Source of the DNA: Chitinophagaceae bacterium
Lineage (GTDB): Bacteria; Bacteroidota; Bacteroidia; Chitinophagales; Chitinophagaceae
Reading direction: 5' to 3'
Length of the DNA stretch: 64,000 nucleotides
Assembly: GCA_016719015.1 (NCBI GenBank)
Contig: JADKAZ010000006.1
Coordinates: forward strand, 202,182 to 266,181
Both the position numbers and the translations under genes were made by a program. Of the stretch, positions 28,201-35,202 are shown in pieces (the stretch's first letter is position 1; each line of letters starts with the position of its first letter). The notes under the pieces are model-generated. The model saw nothing but the letters and a program-made list of their open reading frames with translations. It searched no databases and was not told the origin of the DNA.

Positions 28201-30717
28201 AAATGAATAACGAAATTCACCAGTGCCTTCGTAACGAATGTATGCGGTATCAAGGCCAGAATAAGGCCAATTGAAACCACCCTGCACCACTTGTCCGGCA
28301 TCTAATGTTCCCACTCCATTTAACACATACCCCGTGACATATACTAGCTGGCCAAATCTATTATATAGCCATATTCTGAAAATACGGTTATCGACACAAC
28401 CTATATTGGTGATATGCCAGCGTAATTTCAAGGTATCTGGTCCGTGTACTACCATTTTAAAGTAATCATAGGTGTCGGGTACACCACTATAGGTTTTACC
28501 AACATGGCGTAAATGCGTTTGCCCGCTGCCAATCCGTGTTGCCTGTGCAAATGAATTGTCCGGTTCCGGGTCAAAATGCTCCGCCGTATCCGCCACGAAC
28601 TCAAACCTGAACTGGTAGCGGAACGTTTGTGTTCCCTCCAATCGTATATAAGCTGTATCCGGGTTGAAAATACAGGTATAGACCGTATCGTACACAGTGG
28701 TACCTGCAGGAATGTTTGATGCGTTCATAAGGTCTCTTGAGGATACCAACCCAGCAGCTACCGTATCTTTATACATGTTCAATGTAAGGCGTGATGTTGA
28801 TGTAGTACAAGCGGTACTGGTGGCCTGTATATATACTTTCAGCCGGCCCTTATAAGGAGTTATTGTCTTATAATAATCGTAATTATCTGTACCGCCACCG
28901 GGTACATCATTAAAATATCTTAGTCTTCCGCTTCGTACTTCATTGGGAATTATAGGAACAGCATGATTGAAAAAGTTATTAGGCTCCGGGTCATTCTGCA
29001 CCGTCAACGTGTCATTGACCACATAGTGCACCTCGTACTCATAAGCCCGGGATGAACTGATCGTAAAGTAGTTGGTCCCGGCTCCCAGGCCGCATACCAC
29101 AAAAGTGTCGAGGTACACAGCATCGGGTGTAAGCGTAGAAGTGGGAGGATTGGAGGGTGTTCGGTCGGTGAAATTGGAAGTGACAAAGGTCAACCGGTTA
29201 TTGTTGTTGTTATTGGTCCCGCTATAATCATTGCGGTAGGTAGCTTTCATATACACCGTGATACTGCCATCCCCTGGCATATTGAACCGGTAAATATCGG
29301 AAGCATCAAAAAGGTATGCTGTTTTTTTAAACCGGACATGACCTTTTTTCACCTGTCCTTCTGCAATTGGGATCACTGTTGAAATCGGGGAATTATAAGC
29401 TTCTGCAGAATCGGACACGGTCGCATCCAGGAATTCATATTTTAAAGTGTAGCTGACCTTTTCACCTGCACTCAACTGGATATAAAAAGTATCAGCGGCG
29501 AAGCCTCTTAACTTCATAGTGTCATACCGTAGTTGCCCGCAAGGGAAGGCAATCGGCCATTGTGAAAGATACATATTGTCTAAAAAATTTCCATCTTTAT
29601 CGAGGATACTTCCCAGTAGATTATTGGAGTACTGTATACACTGATCATTCCTTGCCATGACGAAAAGCTTAATGGCACCATCCTGGGGAAGTATAATTCT
29701 GTATGTATCATACTCGTCTATATATTCATCCGTATTGTAATTATATTCTCCTACATTGCCTCCTTTGGTATCGCCTTCATTTAAAACAATAGCATTATAC
29801 ACACAGCAATTGTCTTCGTCGTCATCATAAATATCTTGTTGTCTATATATAAACCGATAGCCAAACGTACCATTGGTAACAAATTTCACCAGCAGGTTAT
29901 CTCCCTGCTGCATATTGTTTAAAGGAATGTTGCTGGTGACTTCCTGAAAAGAAGATACAGCGGGGTTGTCTCCTACAAATCCTGAAGCAAAGGGTGTACT
30001 GCTCCCATTCTTATAACAAAAATATTTTATCCATTGTGTGCCACTACATTGATTACTTTGTGCTCTTATCTTCAAATAAACACTATCATAGTTTGCCGCT
30101 GGCAGTGTTGTAGTAAAATAATCAACCGTGTCAAAATTGGTACTCCCCCAAAACTCATAGCCAAGGCTTGCTTCTTCTTCTATATTATAAGAAAATGGAG
30201 AAGCGGTACCCTGCGTATTATTGTATAAATAATAAAGATCATCCTTGTTATAGACATTTGCCGGGTACCAACGCATGGTATATTCAAAATCGCCGGTGCT
30301 TTCAAACTTCAGGTAAAAACTATCTGCTTCCAGGCCACATAAATATATAGTATGATAAAATGTTTCACCTTCATCCACCATAAAGCTTGAAGAGGAAAAG
30401 ACTCCGACATATTCGTTATTAATTGTAAGGCTGTTATAAATTGACAAATCCAGGCTTTGTGTGCCGTTTGAGCCAGTATTGGTTATTTCCAATTCCAGGT
30501 AAAAGTTGGCATTATAGCTAAAATCCACTCCATGTAAGTCAATATCATCACCTCCTCCCAGACTGGCAGTTGTGTAGTCATTTAAGACCAATGGACTGGC
30601 AGTTGAAAAGCTATTATTCGGCTCTACTTCACTGGATTGCCCAAATGAAATAAATTGAATAGCTACTATTAAAATAGCGGATAAGAAAAACCTTCTCATA
30701 CCAGTAAATTGGTTCAT
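22243..30717 (-). CDS. Giant secreted PPC/Ig/CARDB-repeat protein
   Basis: About 2,824 residues in one uninterrupted frame. I place the start at the ATG at 30717 (MNQFTGMRRFFLSAILIVAI, a signal peptide ending near FGQ); the frame opens further upstream without export features, and 30699 is an alternative. In order: about five pre-peptidase C-terminal (PPC)-like modules (first SSEVEPNNSFSTASPLVLND, later EPNNFFNHAVPI and DPEPDNSFAQATRI), Ig/PKD-type modules around residues 950-1350, then at least eight CARDB modules (PDLMVSDVQAPATATSGQTV and similar) to about residue 2,400, and a final beta-rich region ending HFVLFKLK. No type A sorting domain is visible at the end. The repeats suggest a long extracellular filament or adhesin; the target is unknown. 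Followed at 21 bp by the RHS gene. Confidence 0.85.
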   Translation of the reverse strand: MNQFTGMRRFFLSAILIVAIQFISFGQSSEVEPNNSFSTASPLVLNDYTTASLGGGDDIDLHGVDFSYNANFYLELEITNTGSNGTQSLDLSIYNSLTINNEYVGVFSSSSFMVDEGETFYHTIYLCGLEADSFYLKFESTGDFEYTMRWYPANVYNKDDLYYLYNNTQGTASPFSYNIEEEASLGYEFWGSTNFDTVDYFTTTLPAANYDSVYLKIRAQSNQCSGTQWIKYFCYKNGSSTPFASGFVGDNPAVSSFQEVTSNIPLNNMQQGDNLLVKFVTNGTFGYRFIYRQQDIYDDDEDNCCVYNAIVLNEGDTKGGNVGEYNYNTDEYIDEYDTYRIILPQDGAIKLFVMARNDQCIQYSNNLLGSILDKDGNFLDNMYLSQWPIAFPCGQLRYDTMKLRGFAADTFYIQLSAGEKVSYTLKYEFLDATVSDSAEAYNSPISTVIPIAEGQVKKGHVRFKKTAYLFDASDIYRFNMPGDGSITVYMKATYRNDYSGTNNNNNNRLTFVTSNFTDRTPSNPPTSTLTPDAVYLDTFVVCGLGAGTNYFTISSSRAYEYEVHYVVNDTLTVQNDPEPNNFFNHAVPIIPNEVRSGRLRYFNDVPGGGTDNYDYYKTITPYKGRLKVYIQATSTACTTSTSRLTLNMYKDTVAAGLVSSRDLMNASNIPAGTTVYDTVYTCIFNPDTAYIRLEGTQTFRYQFRFEFVADTAEHFDPEPDNSFAQATRIGSGQTHLRHVGKTYSGVPDTYDYFKMVVHGPDTLKLRWHITNIGCVDNRIFRIWLYNRFGQLVYVTGYVLNGVGTLDAGQVVQGGFNWPYSGLDTAYIRYEGTGEFRYSFYTEPLKPSMWFNISGDSTVCEGGTYIYKATNVIDSNVTFHWSLPAGGGTLNATDSTATVVWNANGNRNIQLYLSNSKGSSPTLTQNIVVNGEFPTQTPVAYNFARTLSTNSLPPGATCQWYRNDTLIVGAVDSSYYAEAAGDYTVKFVNDCGPGPSSNIISFAQPAQPQTITFPHISTITMSPTAKAVLPATASSGLPVFYQKISGPGNIINDTLFITGVGTIIVKALQPGDDTYSAAPTVNDTITVIKGDQVISFDSIPDQIFDANKITLVASSSMGQGISYSIIAGAAYASVSSNKITKKGAGTVTVRASQNGNSNYNAAIPVERTFCIGVRTLTPIIGQASPCLATYRYNTQKIPGANFVWTLSGGGVLTTNNDTAWVQWQTPGTYTLTVKANSPCDTVYTNTQILTITTSNNLPGAVSNMLPANNAIDQQLPLTLSWIPGNNTVNYDLYLWDSAVAEPVTPYAANISDIQYIIPLNSGLPYNKTYKWKVVAKNPCWQTVGPIQQFRLIPLPDLMVSDVQAPATATSGQTVSISWKVTNIGPGRTMTDDTWYDGVYFALDTVPNVSFQGSPNWNPSSWNSLTANGRPLLLGKKQRPSSLDSGQFYTNTLDFTLPLQYSFPVYVYVITDNQHPNWKILQVSVANDTGRKQNPMLITLAPTPDLRVDSVFAPASVFSGSTINLTYKVKNYGVLTPAGSNWTDSIFISQNPLFDRNSAIPLTLPKFNDSYYPNALKANVSNNTQLLPDSFVTKNVQVVIPNYIFGTWFIYVKANAGTTAPFLYEGALSNNNLGQVQLQVYLTPTPKLVVDTITLPITSASTTQPVGANWSIKNEGFRDNIEKNRGHYFTYSQCIVPCPPGTSSPPGSVARCYAPSIIADSILFGSSYWLDRVYLSTDSNGLNIANATLVKEITHGIQNSGLYSDKYPSFVNCPADFTNINPQVINGRNININNVIQPGAAFAKAENFTIPSNMQPGNYYVYVYTNPTKTVFEYPGTPQIKRSSLPITVQRPDAVVSAISLPSNTIGGTAVTINYSVLNNGPGAVFNHARKDRLYISNFSNFDGSAQLISTNTFTESLPVGTAVPHIFTYFIPPATTGAKYFYVQTNYDSLFRETNATNNLSVSAMTTVSAAVPADLVVSNIQMPDTTFTIFIRYLTYTVTNNGTGTTAGTWTDSVFFSCSPSFNVATNNYMAKKLQTRAIPPGGSYTDTIMFTIPKMSYELNSCFPQTAQQSAYFYIKTNAGLTIYEGSSTNNNVTGSGSRPFTNPLVDHIVTTVSAPDTTTVGFAYPVSWQVKNIGYNPNNNYYGGWVDAIYFSADSIADGTDVMADDYLKYPRLNRGQESPDSKSPYTPVLLTGNYYVYVKTNNRNSITAEKVLSNNVNFIRNATGAAKKIHVIRPELADLIDTIISAPASVAIGQPITVVYKITNNGTGTTYPGANLQNQLRLSDDFFANPNDGDRLLATRNRPGVLTPGQFYYDTVTVTIPGNTIPGNYVLISRANSNNALVESNTTNNLGFSLLNVFTPPITDLTVSNVVVPDTVMLGYTMDTARWVIANVSGEEARGHTSDGIYLSAGNLFDSTATLIGIKNKYINIQPLRTDTVKLAPLVTGVVEGNYNVFVKTDLLNQLSESDKDNNTGMTGTPVYVKVKELPLNVNELNTLHKISRYYKLKIPDSLYGSTILVTLKSNDSLTMKNEMFIAGGYVPTPANYDYGYEIPNYGNQQIVMSDVTDSVYYIMVRCVSPNPLVQNITLKAVKLPFAILNVHTNSGGNIGNVTVRIRGSLYRDSMIAKLSNGTTTIYASAVYYTNSTQVFATFPLQGRPLGVYDVTLIKPDSSVAVLPNGFSIVPANNGGLITGGGVNTGAGNGNAPGCDPGAASGLNSQLVVELVVPSRVLISRPVVLLINYSNPTNFDIPAQSRILYSEAGIKMAFTRAGIPTGTTSLYLELVEPGGPPGIIRAGGSGTIIVHCNAPDDPPPNHFVLFKLK

Positions 30718-30825
30718 AACGTAAAACCGAATGTATTTTTTATCACTACACCGGCCAATAATCCATTTGGATAAGAAGGTATTTAAGAAGCTATTCCGTA
30801 ATTTGACAAGATAAACCTCCACTGA

Positions 30826-33800
30826 TTGACAAGGTTCCGCTTTATATTGATTGCTATTATTTTATTTTTAAACAGTCCGGCAATTTTGTCGCAGTCTGTC
30901 AGCAGGTATAACACTTTCAGCTATAATGTAAATGAAGGGCTGCTGCAAAGCACTATCGGCGATATTGAATTTGACAGGAACAACTTTTGCTGGTTGTCCT
31001 TTCCGAATGGTATACAAAAATTTGATGGTAAAAATTTTATAACGGTGCCGGTGCAACCCGGTCTGCCAGATGACAAACTCTGTATATTTTTCCGGTGCAG
31101 CAACGGAGATTTGCTCATCAGCCATTCAAAAGGTATTAGTAAATATGAAATTTCAGGGAACCGATTCCGGCAATTTTATACTAATTCTCCGGGTATCAAC
31201 ACTCCCGTACAATTTATTGGTGAAGACGACGGCATTATATATATCTACACACAAGCCGGTATTATCAAAGCCATCGATTCTCAAACTTTGAAAGTCGTTT
31301 CAGCCATTACAACAGGTTTTCCGAACCACTCTTCCGATTTTAATTACAGACCACAAATCAGTAACATTATCAATCACAGGGTAGTATTGCTTATCAATTC
31401 TTCCCTTTGTCTGTGGGATCTTAAGAATGGAAAATTATTATTCCAATCGGCACCCGTTCCGGGCATTTCAGGTTCCCTGCTGCATTTAAAAAATGAACAG
31501 GAGATATTATTTAATATGTATACCCTAAACGGCATTTTGCAGCTTTATAACTTTACCAGTAATACCACGAAGCCATTTGCAGTAAAAGGAAGTAATGGGA
31601 AATACATGTCCCGTTGTGATATTTATACCTGGCAAAACAAAATACTGATTTTTCTGAACGACAGAATTTATGAAACAGATTCGGCACTTCAATCATTAAA
31701 TGCCGAACTGGTGAACTATCAAAACCTTCCCGTTTCAGCCAACTCAACCATTGCACGTCTCAAAGAAGATAATTTTGGCAACCTGTATATACAAACTGTT
31801 ACCGGGGGCATTAAAAAAATTATCCGGCAAAACTATCCCATCAAATATTATAACTCAGGTGATGCTGAAAAAAATTTCATCCTGTGTATTTATCCCGACA
31901 AGAAAAACAACAGGATTCTGGCGGGAACTTCTGGCCATGGAATATTTATTTTTGATACAGTTCAGCAATTGGTTAAACAAGTAACGTTTGCAAACAGCAA
32001 AGGCACTCCTTCCTCCATAAATTGTATATTTAAAAATAACGAAGGTGACTACATCCTATTTGGGTCAGGTCACAAACTGGCCTGGAAACTGAACAGCGAT
32101 TTGTCCCGCATCAGTACTATTCCTTTCAACACTTCACTAGCCGACAAAAAAAGTGGCACCAGGTTCTTCGGCAACTTTATATTGCAAAATGACCGGGAAG
32201 CTGTTATACAGACACAGGAAAGGCTCTACCGGCTAAATTTTAAAAAAGAAACAATTGATGAACACATTTTTGCATCAGGATATATTATGGGGGGCTTATA
32301 TTACAACCCTTTTATTATTTCACATGTGAATGATGAATTGATTTTCCTGGATGCCAGTACTTTTAAAGAAGTAAAGAAAATTCCTTTTAAAAATACAGCC
32401 TTTGTCAGGTGCTTTGCTAAAGACAACCTGAACAATATTTATGTTGGCAGTAATAAAGGAGTTTTTAAAATCGATAGTAACGGGAAAATTCTGCAGCAAT
32501 TAAACAAAGAAACAGGCTTACCGGATGAATGCATCTATGCCATGGCATTTGATGAAGAAGGATTTCTATGGTGCAGCACCAACAAAGGAATCCTGAAAGT
32601 AAATAAAGATAATAAGGTAGTACTGCAACTAAAAAAAGAAGATGGTATGCAGGAAAATGAATTTAATACCAATGTTGTTGCGAAATCGGATGATGGTGAA
32701 CTATTTTTTGGCGGAGTTAACGGGCTAAACAGTTTTTATCCATCGGCCATCGGGAGCTTTGAAGAAAAGCTGAATATCCTTTTTACCCGGATTAGAGCCA
32801 ATAACGAAGATGTAATAAAAGATACGGCCACCTGGAACATTACATCAATAAAACTGCCGTATACCAACAATAACCTCTCTTTTGATTTTGTTGCCATGGG
32901 CACTAATAATCCAAATCAGTATATATATCAGTATAAAATGGAAGGTGTAGACAAAGAGTGGATACAAAATAACGAGATACAAACAGTTCGTTACAGTCTT
33001 CCTCCTGGCAAATACACTTTTAAAATATATGCTTCCCGTTCTTTTAATACGGATGCAACGGCGATGAAAGAGATACGCATTGTCATTCAGCCCCCCTTTT
33101 GGAAAACATGGTGGTTCCTTACAGCAATATCTTTGGCGTTTATTTCTATTCTTGCCTACCTGATCAATCAAAAAAATAAAAAGAAGTATGCAAAAAAATT
33201 GCAACTACTGGAAAATGAACGGCAACTGAAGCAGGAACGGGAACGTATTTCCAAAGACCTGCATGACAGTCTTGGTGCATATGCCAATGCTGTCCTATAC
33301 AACACAGAATTACTCGAAAAAGAAAAAATAGAAGAAAAACGAAAAGACCTGATTGGCGATTTAAAATTTGCCTCCAAAGACATCATCACTTCCCTCAGAG
33401 AAACGGTGTGGGCTTTGAAAAAAGAAACATACACGGCAGAAGACTGTCTTGTCCGGGTAAGAAATTTCATACAGCCCTTTGCAAAATATTACAGTCACAT
33501 CAGCTTCCGGGTAGAAGGCGAAGCTCCTTCCGGTATGGAACTGCATTACACAAAAGCACTGAACTTAGTCCGGATTATGCAGGAGGCCATCTCAAACAGT
33601 ATTAAACATGCAAGCCCTAATAACATCCATTTAACCAGTAATGTCACGGATAATAACTGGCAACTGATTATTGCTGATGATGGTAAAGGATTTGATTACG
33701 CAGCAATGAAAAAGCAGGAACGGGGTAATGGATTAGATAATATTGAACACCGGGCTGCGGAATCCGGCTTTAACCTTAGTATACAAGCAGCAGAAAAAAA

Positions 33801-33828
33801 AGGTACCATTATCACCATTATAATATAA
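30826..33828 (+). CDS. Periplasmic-propeller sensor histidine kinase (Reg_prop/Y_Y_Y/HisKA_3)
   Basis: A 1000-residue membrane sensor. An N-terminal signal segment (TRFRFILIAIILFLNSPAIL) precedes two seven-bladed Reg_prop propeller lobes, recognisable by blade motifs such as GLPDECIYAMAFDEEGFLWC and NKGILKVN. A Y_Y_Y domain follows (YQYKMEGVDKEW...LPPGKYTFKIYA), then one membrane helix (about 760-785), a HisKA_3 phosphoacceptor region with DLHDSLG (His813) and an HATPase_c domain (MQEAISNSIKHA N-box, DDGKGFD, GNGLDNI). Translation seems to start at a TTG at 30826, since no in-frame ATG gives the signal segment. Its regulator follows 4 bp later. It diverges from the giant-RHS operon, which makes that operon a plausible target. 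Confidence 0.9.
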   Translation: MTRFRFILIAIILFLNSPAILSQSVSRYNTFSYNVNEGLLQSTIGDIEFDRNNFCWLSFPNGIQKFDGKNFITVPVQPGLPDDKLCIFFRCSNGDLLISHSKGISKYEISGNRFRQFYTNSPGINTPVQFIGEDDGIIYIYTQAGIIKAIDSQTLKVVSAITTGFPNHSSDFNYRPQISNIINHRVVLLINSSLCLWDLKNGKLLFQSAPVPGISGSLLHLKNEQEILFNMYTLNGILQLYNFTSNTTKPFAVKGSNGKYMSRCDIYTWQNKILIFLNDRIYETDSALQSLNAELVNYQNLPVSANSTIARLKEDNFGNLYIQTVTGGIKKIIRQNYPIKYYNSGDAEKNFILCIYPDKKNNRILAGTSGHGIFIFDTVQQLVKQVTFANSKGTPSSINCIFKNNEGDYILFGSGHKLAWKLNSDLSRISTIPFNTSLADKKSGTRFFGNFILQNDREAVIQTQERLYRLNFKKETIDEHIFASGYIMGGLYYNPFIISHVNDELIFLDASTFKEVKKIPFKNTAFVRCFAKDNLNNIYVGSNKGVFKIDSNGKILQQLNKETGLPDECIYAMAFDEEGFLWCSTNKGILKVNKDNKVVLQLKKEDGMQENEFNTNVVAKSDDGELFFGGVNGLNSFYPSAIGSFEEKLNILFTRIRANNEDVIKDTATWNITSIKLPYTNNNLSFDFVAMGTNNPNQYIYQYKMEGVDKEWIQNNEIQTVRYSLPPGKYTFKIYASRSFNTDATAMKEIRIVIQPPFWKTWWFLTAISLAFISILAYLINQKNKKKYAKKLQLLENERQLKQERERISKDLHDSLGAYANAVLYNTELLEKEKIEEKRKDLIGDLKFASKDIITSLRETVWALKKETYTAEDCLVRVRNFIQPFAKYYSHISFRVEGEAPSGMELHYTKALNLVRIMQEAISNSIKHASPNNIHLTSNVTDNNWQLIIADDGKGFDYAAMKKQERGNGLDNIEHRAAESGFNLSIQAAEKKGTIITIII

Positions 33829-33832
33829 AATA

Positions 33833-34510
33833 ATGTTAGTAAACATTGCCATCGTAGACGACAAAGCCAGTAATCGAAGTATTATAAAAGACAAGTTGCT
33901 GAGGCATAAAATTTTTGAAGTTTCACTGATCGCAGAAAATGGCAAAGACTTTCTGGATAAAATGAAAGTACTGCCACCGGATAAAGTTCCTTCAGTGGTG
34001 TTGATGGATCTGGAAATGCCTGAAATGGATGGTGTAGATGCGGTGGCGGCAGGTTCATATCTCTACCCCACTGTAAAATTTGTAATGCTTACCATTTTTG
34101 ATGATGAAGAAAAAATTTTTAAAGCCATTAAAGCTGGCGCCTTCGGATATTTATTGAAAGATGAAAGTGCAGAAAATATTGCAGAGACACTTGAACAGAT
34201 GCATGAGAATGGTGTCGGGCCTATCTCTCCCGGCATTGCACATAAGATTCTTCAACTGGTGCAGAACAATACTGTTTCTCTTATTCAAAAACATATACCC
34301 GAAAAAGATAAAACACCCTTCAACCTGACAGAGAGGGAACAGGAAATATTAAAGTTGCTGGTACAGGGACTTCAATATAAAGAAATAGGCAGCCGGTTGC
34401 AGATAAGCCCTAATACAGCTAAGAAACATGTGCTTAATATATATAGCAAACTGCATGTAAACAGTAAAACGCAGGCTTTGGCACTTGCCTATGAAAAGGG
34501 TCTTATATAA
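33833..34510 (+). CDS. NarL/FixJ-type response regulator
   Basis: 225 residues: a receiver domain (IAIVDDKASN, phospho-acceptor Asp59 in LMDLEMPEMDG, then MLTIFDDEE and the FGYLLKDES lysine region) and a C-terminal LuxR-type helix-turn-helix (LTEREQEILKLLVQGL, KEIGSRLQISPNTAKKHVLN). It is the cognate partner of the preceding kinase, with the ATG 4 bp after its stop. The receiver and output domains are joined by an unusually long acidic linker. Confidence 0.95.
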   Translation: MLVNIAIVDDKASNRSIIKDKLLRHKIFEVSLIAENGKDFLDKMKVLPPDKVPSVVLMDLEMPEMDGVDAVAAGSYLYPTVKFVMLTIFDDEEKIFKAIKAGAFGYLLKDESAENIAETLEQMHENGVGPISPGIAHKILQLVQNNTVSLIQKHIPEKDKTPFNLTEREQEILKLLVQGLQYKEIGSRLQISPNTAKKHVLNIYSKLHVNSKTQALALAYEKGLI

Positions 34511-34562
34511 AATCCCCCAGCCTTTTTTACTTGCTACTTTTATAATAACAAAATCTACAGGA

Positions 34563-35140
34563 ATGAAACGACTCACCTTTTTTACGTTGCTTCTGGTTGT
34601 ACTTAACGCTGCAGCACAAACAGAAACAGACATCCGTAAGCATTACACTGATGTCAATAAAAAATTACTGAATCCATTGAACAGGGTTTTGAAGGACCAT
34701 TATACAACAACCAGTGGATAGCCAATAAAAACGGGAAAAGCTGGCCGGCAGTTGGCATTTATACAGCAACAACAGATTTCTGGTATGATGATCCGCCTGA
34801 CCATCTCTCTGCCACGGAACGTACTCCTAAAAATGTATTACTAAAAATAAATATCACCCGAAAAGCATCACACCTGATGACAAATGAAGAGTACTTGTAT
34901 AAAGATGGAAAACTTCTCTTTTATTACTCGCATGAAGGTGAAGAAGGGAACGAATGGGAAACAAGAATTTACTTTAATAACAAAGGGATTATGTTTAAAA
35001 GCAGTGTGAAAGCAAACGGGAAAGAACTCGCAGCCAAAGATTTTCTTACAGAAGAATACAAAGATTTCAAGCCAAACACCCCTAATATTCTGAAAAATAG
35101 TAAGGAGTACCAGGATTTGTTTATAAAAAGTATGCAATAA
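34563..35140 (+). CDS. Secreted hypothetical protein, frame break near 34680
   Basis: A signal peptide (MKRLTFFTLLLVVLNAAAQ) opens a frame that stops at 34721. The protein clearly continues in another frame from about 34680 (GFEGPLYNNQWIANKNGKSW) to the stop at 35138-35140, through segments such as FWYDDPPDHLSATERTPKN and YYSHEGEEGNEWETRIYF. The reconstructed product is about 190 residues, a single periplasmic beta-rich domain that I do not recognise. It lies downstream of the kinase-regulator pair and upstream of a bidirectional terminator. Confidence 0.7.
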
Positions 35141-35154
35141 CAGTATCCATTATT

Positions 35155-35184
35155 GAAAAGCCTCCGGAATTCCGGAGGCTTTTC
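35155..35184. terminator. Bidirectional terminator
   Basis: A 13-bp perfect stem, GAAAAGCCTCCGG/CCGGAGGCTTTTC, with an AATT loop sits between two convergent genes. Confidence 0.9.
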
Positions 35185-35202
35185 AACGTTATCATCGTTG
35201 GG

